Below, in pieces: positions 16,262 to 24,846 of a stretch of 64,000 nt of DNA. Every line of letters begins with the position of its first letter. The first letter of the stretch is position 1. The DNA is taken from assembly GCA_031409875.1 (NCBI GenBank), contig JANNYB010000100.1, forward strand, positions 17,130 through 81,129, read 5' to 3'. The notes beneath the pieces were generated by a model, which worked only from the letters and a program-made list of their open reading frames with translations, did no database searches and was not told the DNA's origin. The DNA comes from CALMEH01 sp031409875 (GTDB taxonomy: Bacteria > Acidobacteriota > Blastocatellia > Pyrinomonadales > Pyrinomonadaceae). Made by a program: the position numbers and the translations under genes.

Positions 16262-17002
16262 ATGAACCTTATAAAATCCAAAGTTTCTCGTAATGCAGTT
16301 GAAGCAATAAGTAAAGCTATTTTTTCTCAAGAGGAATTTCACTATTACGATAAAATTGAGTTAGTAATTGTTTGCGATTATCCGTTTGTTTTACGAGAAT
16401 TAGTTTTATATTTAAAATTTATAGATAGAATATACGGAAGATTATTAGACTGGAACTTGCACAGTTACTCACAGAAACCTTATGAACAATTAAAAATCAG
16501 CGAGGTAAGAACAGGTTCTTTTGAATTAGTAATTCTTCAAGAAGTTGGTTCATACATAACTCCTTTAGCGATATTATGGTTGGTTTTGAAGTATCTTCCA
16601 ATAGCGATAAAAACTACTTCAGAAGCTACAAAAAACTTTTCTGACTCTTATAAAAATCTTCAGGAAGTCAGACACAAAATACCTGCGGAATCTAAAAAAT
16701 TAGAAACAGAGTCTTATAAAAATCTTCAAGAAGCTAAATATATAATTCCACTTCAAGCAGAAAAATTACATCGAGAAATTATAAAAATTGATGAAGAAAC
16801 TTTATCTTTACGGGTAAATCGTAAGCAAATAGAGTTAGAATTAGAAGAAGATGAAAAACTAAAAACATTAGAAGAAAAATACAAAAAGCAAATACCTCAA
16901 CTTTTGAAGGAATTGCTTTCAAAAGAGAAAAAAAATATTGCTAAGGTAAGGAAATTTGCAATCGAACATATTAAAAAAATCAAGATAAATAAGAAAAGGT
17001 AA
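16262..17002 (+). CDS. AT-rich hypothetical protein with membrane helix and coiled coil
   Basis: A 246-residue protein. Residues 1-90 form a small alpha/beta domain; residues about 95-117 (YITPLAILWLVLKYLPIAI) are a likely membrane helix; the rest is a long charged coiled coil containing two SYKNLQE repeats and a Lys-rich end. Base use is clearly more AT-rich than the genes around it (ATA, TTA and AAA codons common), a sign of transfer. It ends 1 nt before the aminotransferase ATG. Function unknown; membrane-anchored coiled-coil proteins are common in defence islands, but nothing here proves that. Confidence 0.65.
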   Translation: MNLIKSKVSRNAVEAISKAIFSQEEFHYYDKIELVIVCDYPFVLRELVLYLKFIDRIYGRLLDWNLHSYSQKPYEQLKISEVRTGSFELVILQEVGSYITPLAILWLVLKYLPIAIKTTSEATKNFSDSYKNLQEVRHKIPAESKKLETESYKNLQEAKYIIPLQAEKLHREIIKIDEETLSLRVNRKQIELELEEDEKLKTLEEKYKKQIPQLLKELLSKEKKNIAKVRKFAIEHIKKIKINKKR

Positions 17003-17003
17003 A

Positions 17004-18227
17004 ATGACACAACCAAAACAAATGAAAAATCGAATTTCCCAAAAATCTTTGAGTTTGACCGAATCGGTGATTCGGGAGATGTCGCGTGAGGCGGCGAAAT
17101 ATGGCGCGGTGAATTTGGGGCAAGGTTTTCCTGATTTTCCTGCGCCGGAGAGCGTTAAGCAAAAGGCGATGGAAGCGATTGCGGACGACCATAATCAGTA
17201 TGCGATAACTTGGGGCGTGAAATCATTTCGTGATGCGATTGCGGCAAAATCTAAAAGTTTTTTGGGTTTGGACGTTGATGCCGAAAGCGAAATTACCGTA
17301 ACTTGCGGTTCGACCGAAGGAATGATTGCGGGAATGTTGGCGTGTATTGACGCGGGCGAAGAAGTCATTTTATTTGAGCCTTTTTACGAGAATTACGCGC
17401 CGGACGCGATTTTGTCGGATGCAAAGCCGGTTCACGTTCCGCTTTATCAAACGGAAAACGGCTGGCATTTTGAAAAAGACGAACTCCGCGCCGCGTTTAA
17501 TGAACGCACGAAAGCGATAATTATCTGCAATCCGAACAATCCGACGGGCAAAGTTTTTTCGCGTGAAGAGTTGGAATTTATTGCCGAACTTTGCATTGAA
17601 TTTGACGCGCTTTGCTTTACGGACGAGATTTACGAACATATTCTTTATCGCGGAAAAAGAGATGCCGGACAGATGACGATGGCGTTGAACAATCCGCAAC
17701 ATATTTGTATGGCGACGCTTGACGGAATGAAGGAGCGCACGGTTGTCGTCAATTCGTTGTCGAAAACTTATTCGGTTACGGGTTGGCGCGTCGGATATGT
17801 GATTGCGCCGCCCGATATTACGAACGCGATTCGCAAAATTCACGATTTTTTAACCGTCGGCGCGGCAAATCCGTTGCAACACGCGGGCGCGTTTGCGCTT
17901 TCGTTGCCAAACAGTTATTACAAGGAATTGCAGAAAGAATATCAACGAAAACGAGATTTTATCGTGCCGATTTTGCAGGAAAACGGTTTCAAATGCGAGA
18001 TGCCGCAAGGCGCGTATTATGTGATGACCGATATTTCCGACTTCGGTTTTGAAAATGATGTCGAATTTACAAAGTATATGATTCGTGAAATCGGTGTCGC
18101 CGTCGTGCCGGGTTCATCGTTTTATCACGACAAAAATCTAGGTTCGCAAAAAGTCAGATTCTGCTTCTGTAAAAAAGACGAAACATTAGAAGCGGCGGCG
18201 GAAAGATTGCAGAAATTGAAGGTTTAG
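17004..18227 (+). CDS. PLP-dependent class I/II aminotransferase
   Basis: A 407-residue aminotransferase. The N-terminal substrate-lid motif VNLGQGFPDFPAPE and the cofactor-binding NSLSKTYSVTGWRVGY, with the Schiff-base Lys in SLSK, place it with the kynurenine/methionine aminotransferase (YbdL-like) branch of fold-type I. NPNNPTG and the C-terminal VRFCFCKKD are also intact. Substrate cannot be told from sequence alone. Its start overlaps no gene, but the preceding AT-rich gene ends 1 nt before it. The first 78 nt exist as a broken copy at 15075. A palindrome begins at its stop. Confidence 0.9.
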   Translation: MTQPKQMKNRISQKSLSLTESVIREMSREAAKYGAVNLGQGFPDFPAPESVKQKAMEAIADDHNQYAITWGVKSFRDAIAAKSKSFLGLDVDAESEITVTCGSTEGMIAGMLACIDAGEEVILFEPFYENYAPDAILSDAKPVHVPLYQTENGWHFEKDELRAAFNERTKAIIICNPNNPTGKVFSREELEFIAELCIEFDALCFTDEIYEHILYRGKRDAGQMTMALNNPQHICMATLDGMKERTVVVNSLSKTYSVTGWRVGYVIAPPDITNAIRKIHDFLTVGAANPLQHAGAFALSLPNSYYKELQKEYQRKRDFIVPILQENGFKCEMPQGAYYVMTDISDFGFENDVEFTKYMIREIGVAVVPGSSFYHDKNLGSQKVRFCFCKKDETLEAAAERLQKLKV

Positions 18228-18300
18228 AGTAACGCCTTCAGGCGTGAATAACTCGCCAGCGAAGCGCGGCGAGTTCACGCCTGAAGGCGTTACTCTAAAC
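18226..18300. terminator. Palindrome between convergent genes (AGCGAAGCG class)
   Basis: AGAGTAACGCCTTCAGGCGT and its complement form the outer arms, each with an inner CGCC..GGCG hairpin; the centre is CTCGCCAGCGAAGCGCGGCGAG. It fills exactly the gap between the aminotransferase stop (18227) and the peroxiredoxin stop (18302), so it most likely ends transcription from both sides. Confidence 0.85.
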
Positions 18301-18301
18301 T

Positions 18302-18958
18302 TTACGCGCCTTCGCCTTTTGCTGTTTTATTTGGTTGCGGCGTGATTCGCAAATATGGTTTTACTTCCGTCCAACCTGCGGGAAATTTTTCCTTCGCTTG
18401 TTCGTTTGTTACGGCAGGAATAATGATGCAATCGTCGCCGTCCTTCCAATTTGCGGGCGTTGCAACACTATATTTTGCAGTCAGTTGCAGCGAATCAATG
18501 ACGCGCAAGATTTCGTCAAAATTTCTTCCCGTCGAAGCCGGATAAGTTATCATCAATTTGATTTTTTTGTCCGGTCCAACGACATAAACAGAGCGCACTG
18601 TAAAAGTATCGCTGGCGTTCGGATGAATCATATCGTAAAGATTGGAAATTGTTCTGTCCGAGTCCGCAATCATCGGGAAATTGACCGCCGTGCCTTGCGT
18701 TTCTTCGATGTCTTTTGCCCAACCTTCGTGTGAGCCGAGCGCGTCCACGCTCAAGCCGATAACTTTGACATTTCGTTTATCAAATTCAGGTTTAAGCCGC
18801 GCCGCCACTCCCAATTCGGTCGTGCAAACCGGCGTGTAATCTTTCGGATGCGAAAATAAAATGCCCCAACCGTCACCCAAATAATCGTAAAAATTTATTT
18901 CGCCTTGTGTCGTTTGCGCCGTAAAATCCGGCGCGTCATCGCCTAATCTAATCGCCAT
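18302..18958 (-). CDS. 1-Cys peroxiredoxin (Prx6/AhpC-TSA family)
   Basis: A 218-residue thiol peroxidase that reduces hydrogen peroxide and organic peroxides in the cytoplasm. The peroxidatic Cys lies in PKDYTPVCTTELG. The length and the extended C-terminus (AGWTEVKPYLRITPQP) fit the Prx6-type 1-Cys group rather than short 2-Cys forms, and no clear resolving Cys follows. It is transcribed at the downstream end of the long minus-strand gene run, separated by about 115 nt from the lipoprotein gene, so it may have its own promoter. Confidence 0.92.
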   Translation of the reverse strand: MAIRLGDDAPDFTAQTTQGEINFYDYLGDGWGILFSHPKDYTPVCTTELGVAARLKPEFDKRNVKVIGLSVDALGSHEGWAKDIEETQGTAVNFPMIADSDRTISNLYDMIHPNASDTFTVRSVYVVGPDKKIKLMITYPASTGRNFDEILRVIDSLQLTAKYSVATPANWKDGDDCIIIPAVTNEQAKEKFPAGWTEVKPYLRITPQPNKTAKGEGA

Positions 18959-19034
18959 TTTTTTCTACTCCTTGTTTTCGTTAATCGTTTCTTAAAGATA
19001 AAATAACTCTACTCTGTTCGCGCAATTTCTTCAA

Positions 19035-19092
19035 TTTTTTACTTTTTACTTTTGCCTTTTTACTTCCGAAGGATTTACTTTTTACTTTTGCT
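19035..19092. repeat. Tandem TTTTACT-type repeat at a gene 3' end
   Basis: Two copies of TTTACTTTTTACTTTTG-like sequence, direct rather than inverted, separated by GCCTTTTTACTTCCGAAGG. The second copy contains the stop codon and last codons (SKSKK) of the minus-strand lipoprotein. Confidence 0.75.
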
Positions 19093-19659
19093 GTTCGCGT
19101 CTTTGGCGAGTTGGATTGCTTGCGAACTCAGTTCTCCGGCTTCCTTCATAATTTTCATAAAAGTTTCTTCGCGGCGTTCAAATTCTTCGCTGACGGTTTT
19201 TTTCTGGTCGGCGTTGGTCGGATCGTATTTGTCGTATAAAATCATTGCGAGATGGCGGCGTTCTTCGTAGGCTTCGGCATATTTCAACAAACTGCGCGAT
19301 TTCAAACTCAAATATTTCCTGAAATCGTCGTTAATATCCAAACCTTGCGCTTGATCCAATTTCGTCCAAGCCTCTTGTCCGAGTTTTGTGCCGCGTCCGA
19401 TTTGATTGATAAGCTGTTCGGAAATTTTTTTGACTTCCACCGTATCTTTCTTGCCCATTGCAGATTTCAAATCTTCCAGACGCGATTCGTTTTCCTTGAG
19501 AATTTGCTTGATTTCGCGGAGTTTTCCGTTTGCTTCGGTAACGAGTTCAACGGCTCTTTCCGATTCGTCGGACGAAAAAATTCCCGGCTCATCTGCTTTT
19601 TTTGAGCAAGCCGAAAGAAGAACCGAAAGCAATAAAATTATGATGATTTTTTCCCGCAT
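19075..19659 (-). CDS. Helical lipoprotein
   Basis: A 194-residue lipoprotein with signal IIIILLLSVLLSAC, so it is lipidated at Cys18 and anchored in a membrane. The mature part is predicted to be nearly all helix, in long heptad-like stretches (TEANGKLREIKQILKENESR). Its start lies 3 nt from the end of the next upstream gene, making it the last gene of a tight four-gene string. The C-terminal codons and stop come from a short tandem repeat. No family is named. Confidence 0.75.
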   Translation of the reverse strand: MREKIIIILLLSVLLSACSKKADEPGIFSSDESERAVELVTEANGKLREIKQILKENESRLEDLKSAMGKKDTVEVKKISEQLINQIGRGTKLGQEAWTKLDQAQGLDINDDFRKYLSLKSRSLLKYAEAYEERRHLAMILYDKYDPTNADQKKTVSEEFERREETFMKIMKEAGELSSQAIQLAKDANSKSKK

Positions 19660-19662
19660 AAT

Positions 19663-20715
19663 TTAATCAACCACGCGCAAATTTTCGTTAGATTTTCTGC
19701 GCCAAATAAAACCGTCAAGAACATAATGCGTCAATTGCGGCACGGCAAGCAATGGCACAAGAAACATTTTTAATTTTCCGATTTCCCAATTCCCGCCGAA
19801 AAGCCAATTTTTGTCGTGCCACACGCCGCGATGCCAAAATAATTCTTCGATATAAGCCAAAGCCCAAAGCGTTGCCAAAAATACTAACCAATTCGACGTT
19901 AATTTTTGATAGAATTTCCCCGCATTTTCGCGCCGCGCTTTCGCATAAAAATAAATCAGAGCAAAATAAGGAACGCCGTGAATTATCACGTTTGTAACTG
20001 TAAAAGCATAATCGGAATTGAAAAAAACAATGCCGACATACCAGCAAACTGCCGTTGTCAAAACAACAATATCTTTACCGATATTCAAAAAACCTTTGGC
20101 GAAATAAAGATAAATTGATTTGCCGAAATAAGTTATCAAAGCCAAAACATAAATCGGAAACAAAACGGTTGCAACGATTTGCGGCAGCGTAAAAAAGTCG
20201 TTTTTAACAAACCATTCAAAATTTCGCGGCAAAGATGTCATCCAAAATGCCAGCGGATAAATTGTTGCAAGATAAATAGTTACCGTATCAATCCAAAATG
20301 AAACTCTGTCGGTTTCGCCCAATTTCCGCCGATAAAGCGCAACCCAACCATATTGCTGACGCACAAAATGAAACACCGCGACTATCGCTAAAGCCTTCCA
20401 AAAAACCAATTCGCCCTCAGAATAAAGCGCAACGCCGACCAAATAACCAAAAATCGGCACGAGTGTATAAAGCCAAACGCGCCGCTTGAATTCCTCGACA
20501 TCAAAATAAACCCGAAACGAAGTTGACCAAACGTGAGCAATATCAATCAACAAAACCGCCGAAATCCAAGTCCAATCCGGCGATTCATCATTCAAAACGC
20601 CAATCTGCCAACCAAACACCAACAAAAGCAAAGACAAAACCGCACTGCCGAGAAAAACCGACAAATCAACCTCACGGGAAAAAAGCCATTTTGATTGTGG
20701 TAATGCTTCGCTCAT
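19663..20715 (-). CDS. Polytopic membrane protein with conserved-looking His residues
   Basis: A 350-residue protein with about nine to ten membrane helices. Histidines lie at membrane-edge motifs: LLIDIAHVWSTSFR, VFHFVRQQYGW, NVIIHGVPYFALIYFYA and QLTHYVLDGFIWR. Such a pattern recalls membrane metal- or lipid-active enzymes, but I do not recognise the family. It is 3-4 nt from its neighbours on both sides, so it is co-translated with the flavoprotein group and probably works in the same pathway. Confidence 0.7.
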   Translation of the reverse strand: MSEALPQSKWLFSREVDLSVFLGSAVLSLLLLVFGWQIGVLNDESPDWTWISAVLLIDIAHVWSTSFRVYFDVEEFKRRVWLYTLVPIFGYLVGVALYSEGELVFWKALAIVAVFHFVRQQYGWVALYRRKLGETDRVSFWIDTVTIYLATIYPLAFWMTSLPRNFEWFVKNDFFTLPQIVATVLFPIYVLALITYFGKSIYLYFAKGFLNIGKDIVVLTTAVCWYVGIVFFNSDYAFTVTNVIIHGVPYFALIYFYAKARRENAGKFYQKLTSNWLVFLATLWALAYIEELFWHRGVWHDKNWLFGGNWEIGKLKMFLVPLLAVPQLTHYVLDGFIWRRKSNENLRVVD

Positions 20716-20718
20716 TGA

Positions 20719-21048
20719 TTATTTTTCATTTGGCAACATTTCCATTAACTCATTTAGTCTATCTAAATAATTCAAAAAATATTCTCGGTTGACGAATCCT
20801 TCTCCGTTGTCTTTTATTATATCGTTATATGCAAGCTGAATCGCCGAAAAAAGTTTTAGTCTTTCTTCGGAAGTTAGTTCTTCATAAAGTATAAAATGAA
20901 TCGGGTTTTCATCTTCTGACAATAAATTATGGAGATTGGGAAATGAATCTTTTGAAACGTGCTTTTGCGTGTATTGCGTCAAATGACGATAAACCCAAGT
21001 TGCAACAATCCAACTTTTTTCTGAAGAAAAACTTATTCCGCCTGACAT
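20719..21048 (-). CDS. Hypothetical protein in the flavoprotein operon
   Basis: A 109-residue soluble protein (MSGGISFSSEKSWIVATWVY at the start), mainly helical and acidic. It begins 4 nt after the flavoprotein stop and ends 3 nt before the membrane-protein ATG. No family is recognised. The tight packing is the main support for its being a real gene. Confidence 0.65.
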   Translation of the reverse strand: MSGGISFSSEKSWIVATWVYRHLTQYTQKHVSKDSFPNLHNLLSEDENPIHFILYEELTSEERLKLFSAIQLAYNDIIKDNGEGFVNREYFLNYLDRLNELMEMLPNEK

Positions 21049-21052
21049 AAAT

Positions 21053-22660
21053 TTATTTTACTAAAATTTCACTTGCTGCTCGAATTCCATGATAAAACGC
21101 TTCTTCAAAAAGTGCGATTCCGCTTAGATCGGAGTGTGCGAAATGGATGTTTCTGAACGGTTTTTGCGCTTGTTCGCGTGAATTATTCCACATAAAATTT
21201 GTGCGCGGCGAAATCATTGCGTGTCCCCAGCGCATTACGTCAATTTTTTCGGTCAGTTCACGAATGTTCGGATGTGCGCGTGATAAATCTGATAAAACGA
21301 TGTCGGATAATTCCTGATGATTTAAGCCGAAAAGTTTGGCGCGGGCGTTTTCTTCGTGGCACATTGGGTAATAATATGTAAAAACTGCCGCGCCGTAATC
21401 TAAACCTTTTTGATGCGTTGAATTTACATAACCGAGGCTTGGGCTTTCATACAAAACATTGTCCCACGCGAGCGGAAAATCTTTCGGAAAGCGCGGTTTC
21501 GGACGATCTTTCAAAAATAAATTTGCTACGAACCAAGCGTTATGTTCAAATTCTTTCACAAACGGCGGCGGATTTTGTTTGAAATCACGAATCAAATATT
21601 TCGCCGTAAAAATCGGCGCGGCGAAGATTGTTTTTTCGGCGTGAATTCCGCGAATCTCTTTTGTTTCAACATTTAGATAAATTATGTCAACGCCTTTTTC
21701 ATTCGGAATTATTTCGAGCGCAACGGTTTTGAGCCGCGTTTTGTCTTTGATTTGTTCGTGCAGAAAATTGATAAATTTGCCATTGCCTTCGGGAAACGTG
21801 ATAAAAGGTTGCGATTCTTCGCCGCTTTTTCGGACACGCGAACAGAAATAAAACAGCCCAGCCCAAGCCGAAGTTTGGGCTAATTTCAAACCGTAATCGT
21901 CGCGTGTTGCATAGTCGCAATACCAAAATAATCTTTCCGAAGTAAAACCTTTTTGCCGCAACCAATCGCCGAAAGAAATTTTGTCGAGCGCAATGGCTTC
22001 CGCATCGTTCGAGCAATTTGCGACAGGCAAAACGAACGCACGTTTGCCGTTTTTGTCGCGCCAATTTACCCAAAAATCAACTTCTTTTTGAAACGCTTTC
22101 AGTTGATTTTTGTCGTCTTCGCTTGCACCGACATTTAGATATAAACCTTCATACCAACGACCTTTATAAAAAACTCTCTCTTCCGGTTCGCGGCAAAGAA
22201 ATTGTTCTTTGACAATAATTTCGCCGTCGGCGCGTTTGCCTTCGGTGAGATTCATTTCTTCTAAAAGCGCAATCAATTCAGCATTTTCTTGAAACGGAAC
22301 AGGCAAATAATGTGCGCCCCAAGGATAAGAAATAATGTTCGATTCGCCGCTCTGCGCTGTGCCGCCGATTTTGTCTTCTAATTCCAAAAGCACGAAATCA
22401 TTAAAGTTTTGCTTCTTAAATTTCCAAGCCGCGCTTAAACCTGCCGCGCCGCCGCCGATGATAGCAACTTTGACGTTTTCCCAATTATTCGTGGGAACTG
22501 CCACGTTTCGCATTTCACGCAAAATATGCCCGACATCAACATTTGCGCCGACAATTTCGCCCGCAACCGCCACGTTTCCAGAGTTCGATTTGCACGCCGA
22601 AAGCGCGAAAGGCAAACCCAAGAATGAAGCTAAAATTTCGCGGCGGGTGAATTTGCTCAT
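21053..22660 (-). CDS. Exported FAD/NAD(P)-binding amine-oxidase-like flavoprotein
   Basis: A 535-residue flavoprotein. The N-terminus MSKFTRREILASFLGLPFAL plus SAC has both a twin-arginine motif (TRREIL) and a lipobox, so it is probably folded in the cytoplasm, exported by Tat and lipidated. The dinucleotide fold is VAIIGGGAAGLSAAW (about 64-78) with the glutamate-ending strand VLLELEDKIGG. The C-terminal FAD part is DLSGIALFEEAFYHGIRAA. It lies downstream of polyamine-type genes (speD-like, spermidine synthase-like), so oxidation of a polyamine or related amine outside the cytoplasm is a reasonable guess. A repeat hairpin lies just upstream. Confidence 0.75.
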   Translation of the reverse strand: MSKFTRREILASFLGLPFALSACKSNSGNVAVAGEIVGANVDVGHILREMRNVAVPTNNWENVKVAIIGGGAAGLSAAWKFKKQNFNDFVLLELEDKIGGTAQSGESNIISYPWGAHYLPVPFQENAELIALLEEMNLTEGKRADGEIIVKEQFLCREPEERVFYKGRWYEGLYLNVGASEDDKNQLKAFQKEVDFWVNWRDKNGKRAFVLPVANCSNDAEAIALDKISFGDWLRQKGFTSERLFWYCDYATRDDYGLKLAQTSAWAGLFYFCSRVRKSGEESQPFITFPEGNGKFINFLHEQIKDKTRLKTVALEIIPNEKGVDIIYLNVETKEIRGIHAEKTIFAAPIFTAKYLIRDFKQNPPPFVKEFEHNAWFVANLFLKDRPKPRFPKDFPLAWDNVLYESPSLGYVNSTHQKGLDYGAAVFTYYYPMCHEENARAKLFGLNHQELSDIVLSDLSRAHPNIRELTEKIDVMRWGHAMISPRTNFMWNNSREQAQKPFRNIHFAHSDLSGIALFEEAFYHGIRAASEILVK

Positions 22661-22672
22661 TAAGAAATATTT

Positions 22673-22752
22673 TCGGAATAGCTGAAAACTGATAACGAAT
22701 AGCGAATAATTATCAGCTATCAGTTATTCGCTATTCGCTATTCGCTATTCCG
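22673..22752. repeat. Palindrome, ATTCGCT/CAGCTAT heptamer family, copy 1
   Basis: The left arm CGGAATAGCTGAAAACTGAT and the right arm of repeated ATTCGCT and ATCAGCT heptamers, ending TATTCCG, are complementary with small mismatches. It lies between the flavoprotein gene and the four-helix-bundle gene. The same family flanks that gene on its other side (23128-23228). Confidence 0.85.
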
Positions 22753-22761
22753 AAGTTAAAT

Positions 22762-23115
22762 TTATTCCGATTTCCTTGCTGTTTTAAGTGATGCAATCAA
22801 CATTTTTTGCAATTCTTCGCAATCGTCAAGCAAAGATTGCGCCTGCTTTTCGCTCAAAAAACTGCTGTCGCGCAAAAGTCTGAGCCAAAAGTTTGTCTTG
22901 AACGCTTCTTTGTTTGCAACCGAATATTTTTGCAAAAAATCTGCTTTATTTTCACCTTGTCTGGCTTCTTCAATCAAAACCCCGACTGCCGTTCCCGAAT
23001 CCAAAATCTTTTTCGATAAAACGTATTCTTGCTTTTCATCATTCAAATACTGACTCAATTTCACGATTCGCAAAGCAAATTTATACGATTTTTCTTGTAA
23101 AATATTTTCACTCAT
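22762..23115 (-). CDS. Four-helix-bundle protein (S23 / 23S-intervening-sequence family)
   Basis: A 117-residue protein of the four-helix-bundle family first seen in 23S rRNA intervening sequences, a relative of the Avd accessory protein of diversity-generating retroelements. Family marks: FALRIVKLSQYL, SGTAVGVLIEEARQGENKADF, KYSVANKEAFKTNFWLRLL. AGGAGAG precedes the ATG. It is bracketed by two palindromes of one repeat family within about 100 nt on each side, as though gene and repeats form one cassette inserted into the operon. It has no obvious link to the genes around it. Confidence 0.88.
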   Translation of the reverse strand: MSENILQEKSYKFALRIVKLSQYLNDEKQEYVLSKKILDSGTAVGVLIEEARQGENKADFLQKYSVANKEAFKTNFWLRLLRDSSFLSEKQAQSLLDDCEELQKMLIASLKTARKSE

Positions 23116-23127
23116 ATTTCTCTCCTA

Positions 23128-23228
23128 TAATTATCAGCTATTCGCTCTCAGCTATCAGTTATTCCGAAAGTAAAAATCGTTATTCTTTTCGGAATAGCTG
23201 ATAGCGAATAACTGATAGCTGATAATTT
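23128..23228. repeat. Palindrome, ATTCGCT/CAGCTAT heptamer family, copy 2
   Basis: The left arm (TTATCAGCTATTCGCTCTCA onward) and right arm (CTTTTCGGAATAGCTGATAG onward) are near-perfect complements over about 40 bp with a 14-nt loop. It separates the spermidine synthase-like gene from the four-helix-bundle gene. Confidence 0.88.
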
Positions 23229-23239
23229 TATCAACAGTT

Positions 23240-24763
23240 TTACTCGAATCTACGCCATTCCGATTCGTAATACCTGACAAGTGCTTGATTATCGAGCCGA
23301 TTTATTTCGATTTCTTCGTTCGGCAAAGATGTATCAGCCGAAAATTCAAACATCGAGGCGAAAGTTTTTTCGTTGAGATATTTCAATTCGATATTTTCTT
23401 GCAGTTTGTTCGGAGTTTCAAACGGTTGTAATTTGCAGAGTGCGTAGCCCCAAATGCCGAAGCTCGGAACGGTCGTGTTGTAAGGTTTGACGTAAAAACC
23501 GGACGCTTCCAGAGTTTTCATAATTGACCAAAAAGATTTTCGCGCCATCAGCGGCGATGTCGTTTGGACGACGATTGCCGCGTCGGGTTTTAGTTTGGCT
23601 TTTAAGAGATTGTAAAATCTTGTCGTGTAAAGTTTTCCCAAAGCAAAATTATTCGGGTCGGGAAAATCTACGATAGCGATGTCGAAAGGTTCGTTTTGGT
23701 TGTTGTCGAGCCAGATAAAAGCATCGGTATTGACGATGGAAACGCGGCTGTCTTGCATCGAATTTTTGTTCAATTCGCCGAGTGCCGGAACGCTTTTTGA
23801 AACCTGCGTCATCATCGGATCGAGGTCAACGAGCGTGATTGATTCAACCGACGGATATTTTAAAATTTCGCGCACTGCCAAACCGTCACCGCCGCCGAGA
23901 ACTAGAATTCGTTTCGGATTTGCTCCGTGTGCCGCAAACGCCGGATGCACCAACGCTTCGTGATAGCGATATTCGTCAAACGAATTAAATTGCAGATTTC
24001 CGTTGATAAAAAGCGAATAACCGATTTTTCCTTTGGTTACGACAATTCGCTGATAAGACGACGATTTGGCGTAAATTATGTTGTCAACAAAAAGGGCATC
24101 TTCGGCGAGAGACGTTAAACTGTCAGCTTTGATAAACGCAATAACCAAAAGAATTACGATTATAAAACCTTTGATTCTTAGAATAGTTATGTCGCGTTTA
24201 TTGATTAAATTTTCGAGTAGCCAAGTTCCCCAAATGCCGACTCCGGCGTTGAGCAATCCGAAAGCCAGCGAAGTTCGCGTCAAACCTAATTTCGGCACGA
24301 AAAAAATCGGGAACAGCAAAGATGCAACCAACGCGCCGATGTAATCTAAAGCCAAAACTCGCGCAATAAGTTTTTTAAAGTCTAATTCGTCCTTCAAAAT
24401 CCGAATAAGCAGCGGAATTTCGAGTCCGACGAGTGCGCCGATAATAAAAACTATTCCGTAAAGAATGATGCTGAAATATGAAACGCCGGCAAACGACAGA
24501 AAAAGAAGCGGCGCGGAAAATCCGCCGGCAACCGCGACCGCCAATTCGACTTCGACAAAGCGTTTGGCTAAATCTTTATCTAAAAATCCCGAAAGCCACG
24601 CGCCAACGCCCATTGCCGAAAGATAAATTCCGATGACGAGCGAAAATTGCGTTACCGAATCGCCGAGAACGTAAGAAGAAAGCGTTGCGGCAAGCAGTTC
24701 GTAAATCAAACCGCAAGTAGCAATAATGATGACATTTAAAAATAAAAGCGGTGTGCGGTTCAT
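23240..24763 (-). CDS. Membrane-embedded spermidine synthase-like aminopropyltransferase
   Basis: A 507-residue protein. Residues 1-210 hold about seven membrane helices; the C-terminal half is a spermidine-synthase domain with GGGDG (290-294), LVDLDPMM, NTDAFIWLD and VDFPDP, the binding sites for decarboxylated AdoMet and the amine. This long membrane form is known beside DUF350 and speD-like genes. It probably transfers an aminopropyl group to an unknown acceptor at the membrane. The start codon is 1-2 nt from a GGGATGA-heptamer palindrome, with no Shine-Dalgarno in between. Confidence 0.88.
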   Translation of the reverse strand: MNRTPLLFLNVIIIATCGLIYELLAATLSSYVLGDSVTQFSLVIGIYLSAMGVGAWLSGFLDKDLAKRFVEVELAVAVAGGFSAPLLFLSFAGVSYFSIILYGIVFIIGALVGLEIPLLIRILKDELDFKKLIARVLALDYIGALVASLLFPIFFVPKLGLTRTSLAFGLLNAGVGIWGTWLLENLINKRDITILRIKGFIIVILLVIAFIKADSLTSLAEDALFVDNIIYAKSSSYQRIVVTKGKIGYSLFINGNLQFNSFDEYRYHEALVHPAFAAHGANPKRILVLGGGDGLAVREILKYPSVESITLVDLDPMMTQVSKSVPALGELNKNSMQDSRVSIVNTDAFIWLDNNQNEPFDIAIVDFPDPNNFALGKLYTTRFYNLLKAKLKPDAAIVVQTTSPLMARKSFWSIMKTLEASGFYVKPYNTTVPSFGIWGYALCKLQPFETPNKLQENIELKYLNEKTFASMFEFSADTSLPNEEIEINRLDNQALVRYYESEWRRFE

Positions 24764-24764
24764 A

Positions 24765-24843
24765 TTAAGGGATGAGGGATGAGGGATGAGGGATGAATCG
24801 GAATGATTTATTCATCCCTTATCCCTCATCCCTCATCCCTTAA
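24765..24843. repeat. Palindrome with GGGATGA heptamer arms
   Basis: Four GGGATGA units on the left (from AAGGGATGA) face ATCCCTC-type units on the right, around a 10-nt loop. It fills the space between the DUF350 stop and the spermidine synthase-like start. Confidence 0.92.
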
Positions 24844-24846
24844 TAA

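Noticed and set aside
22673..23228. A full diversity-generating retroelement around the Avd-like gene
   Set aside because: No reverse transcriptase gene and no template/variable repeat pair with adenine-specific changes are present in the window.
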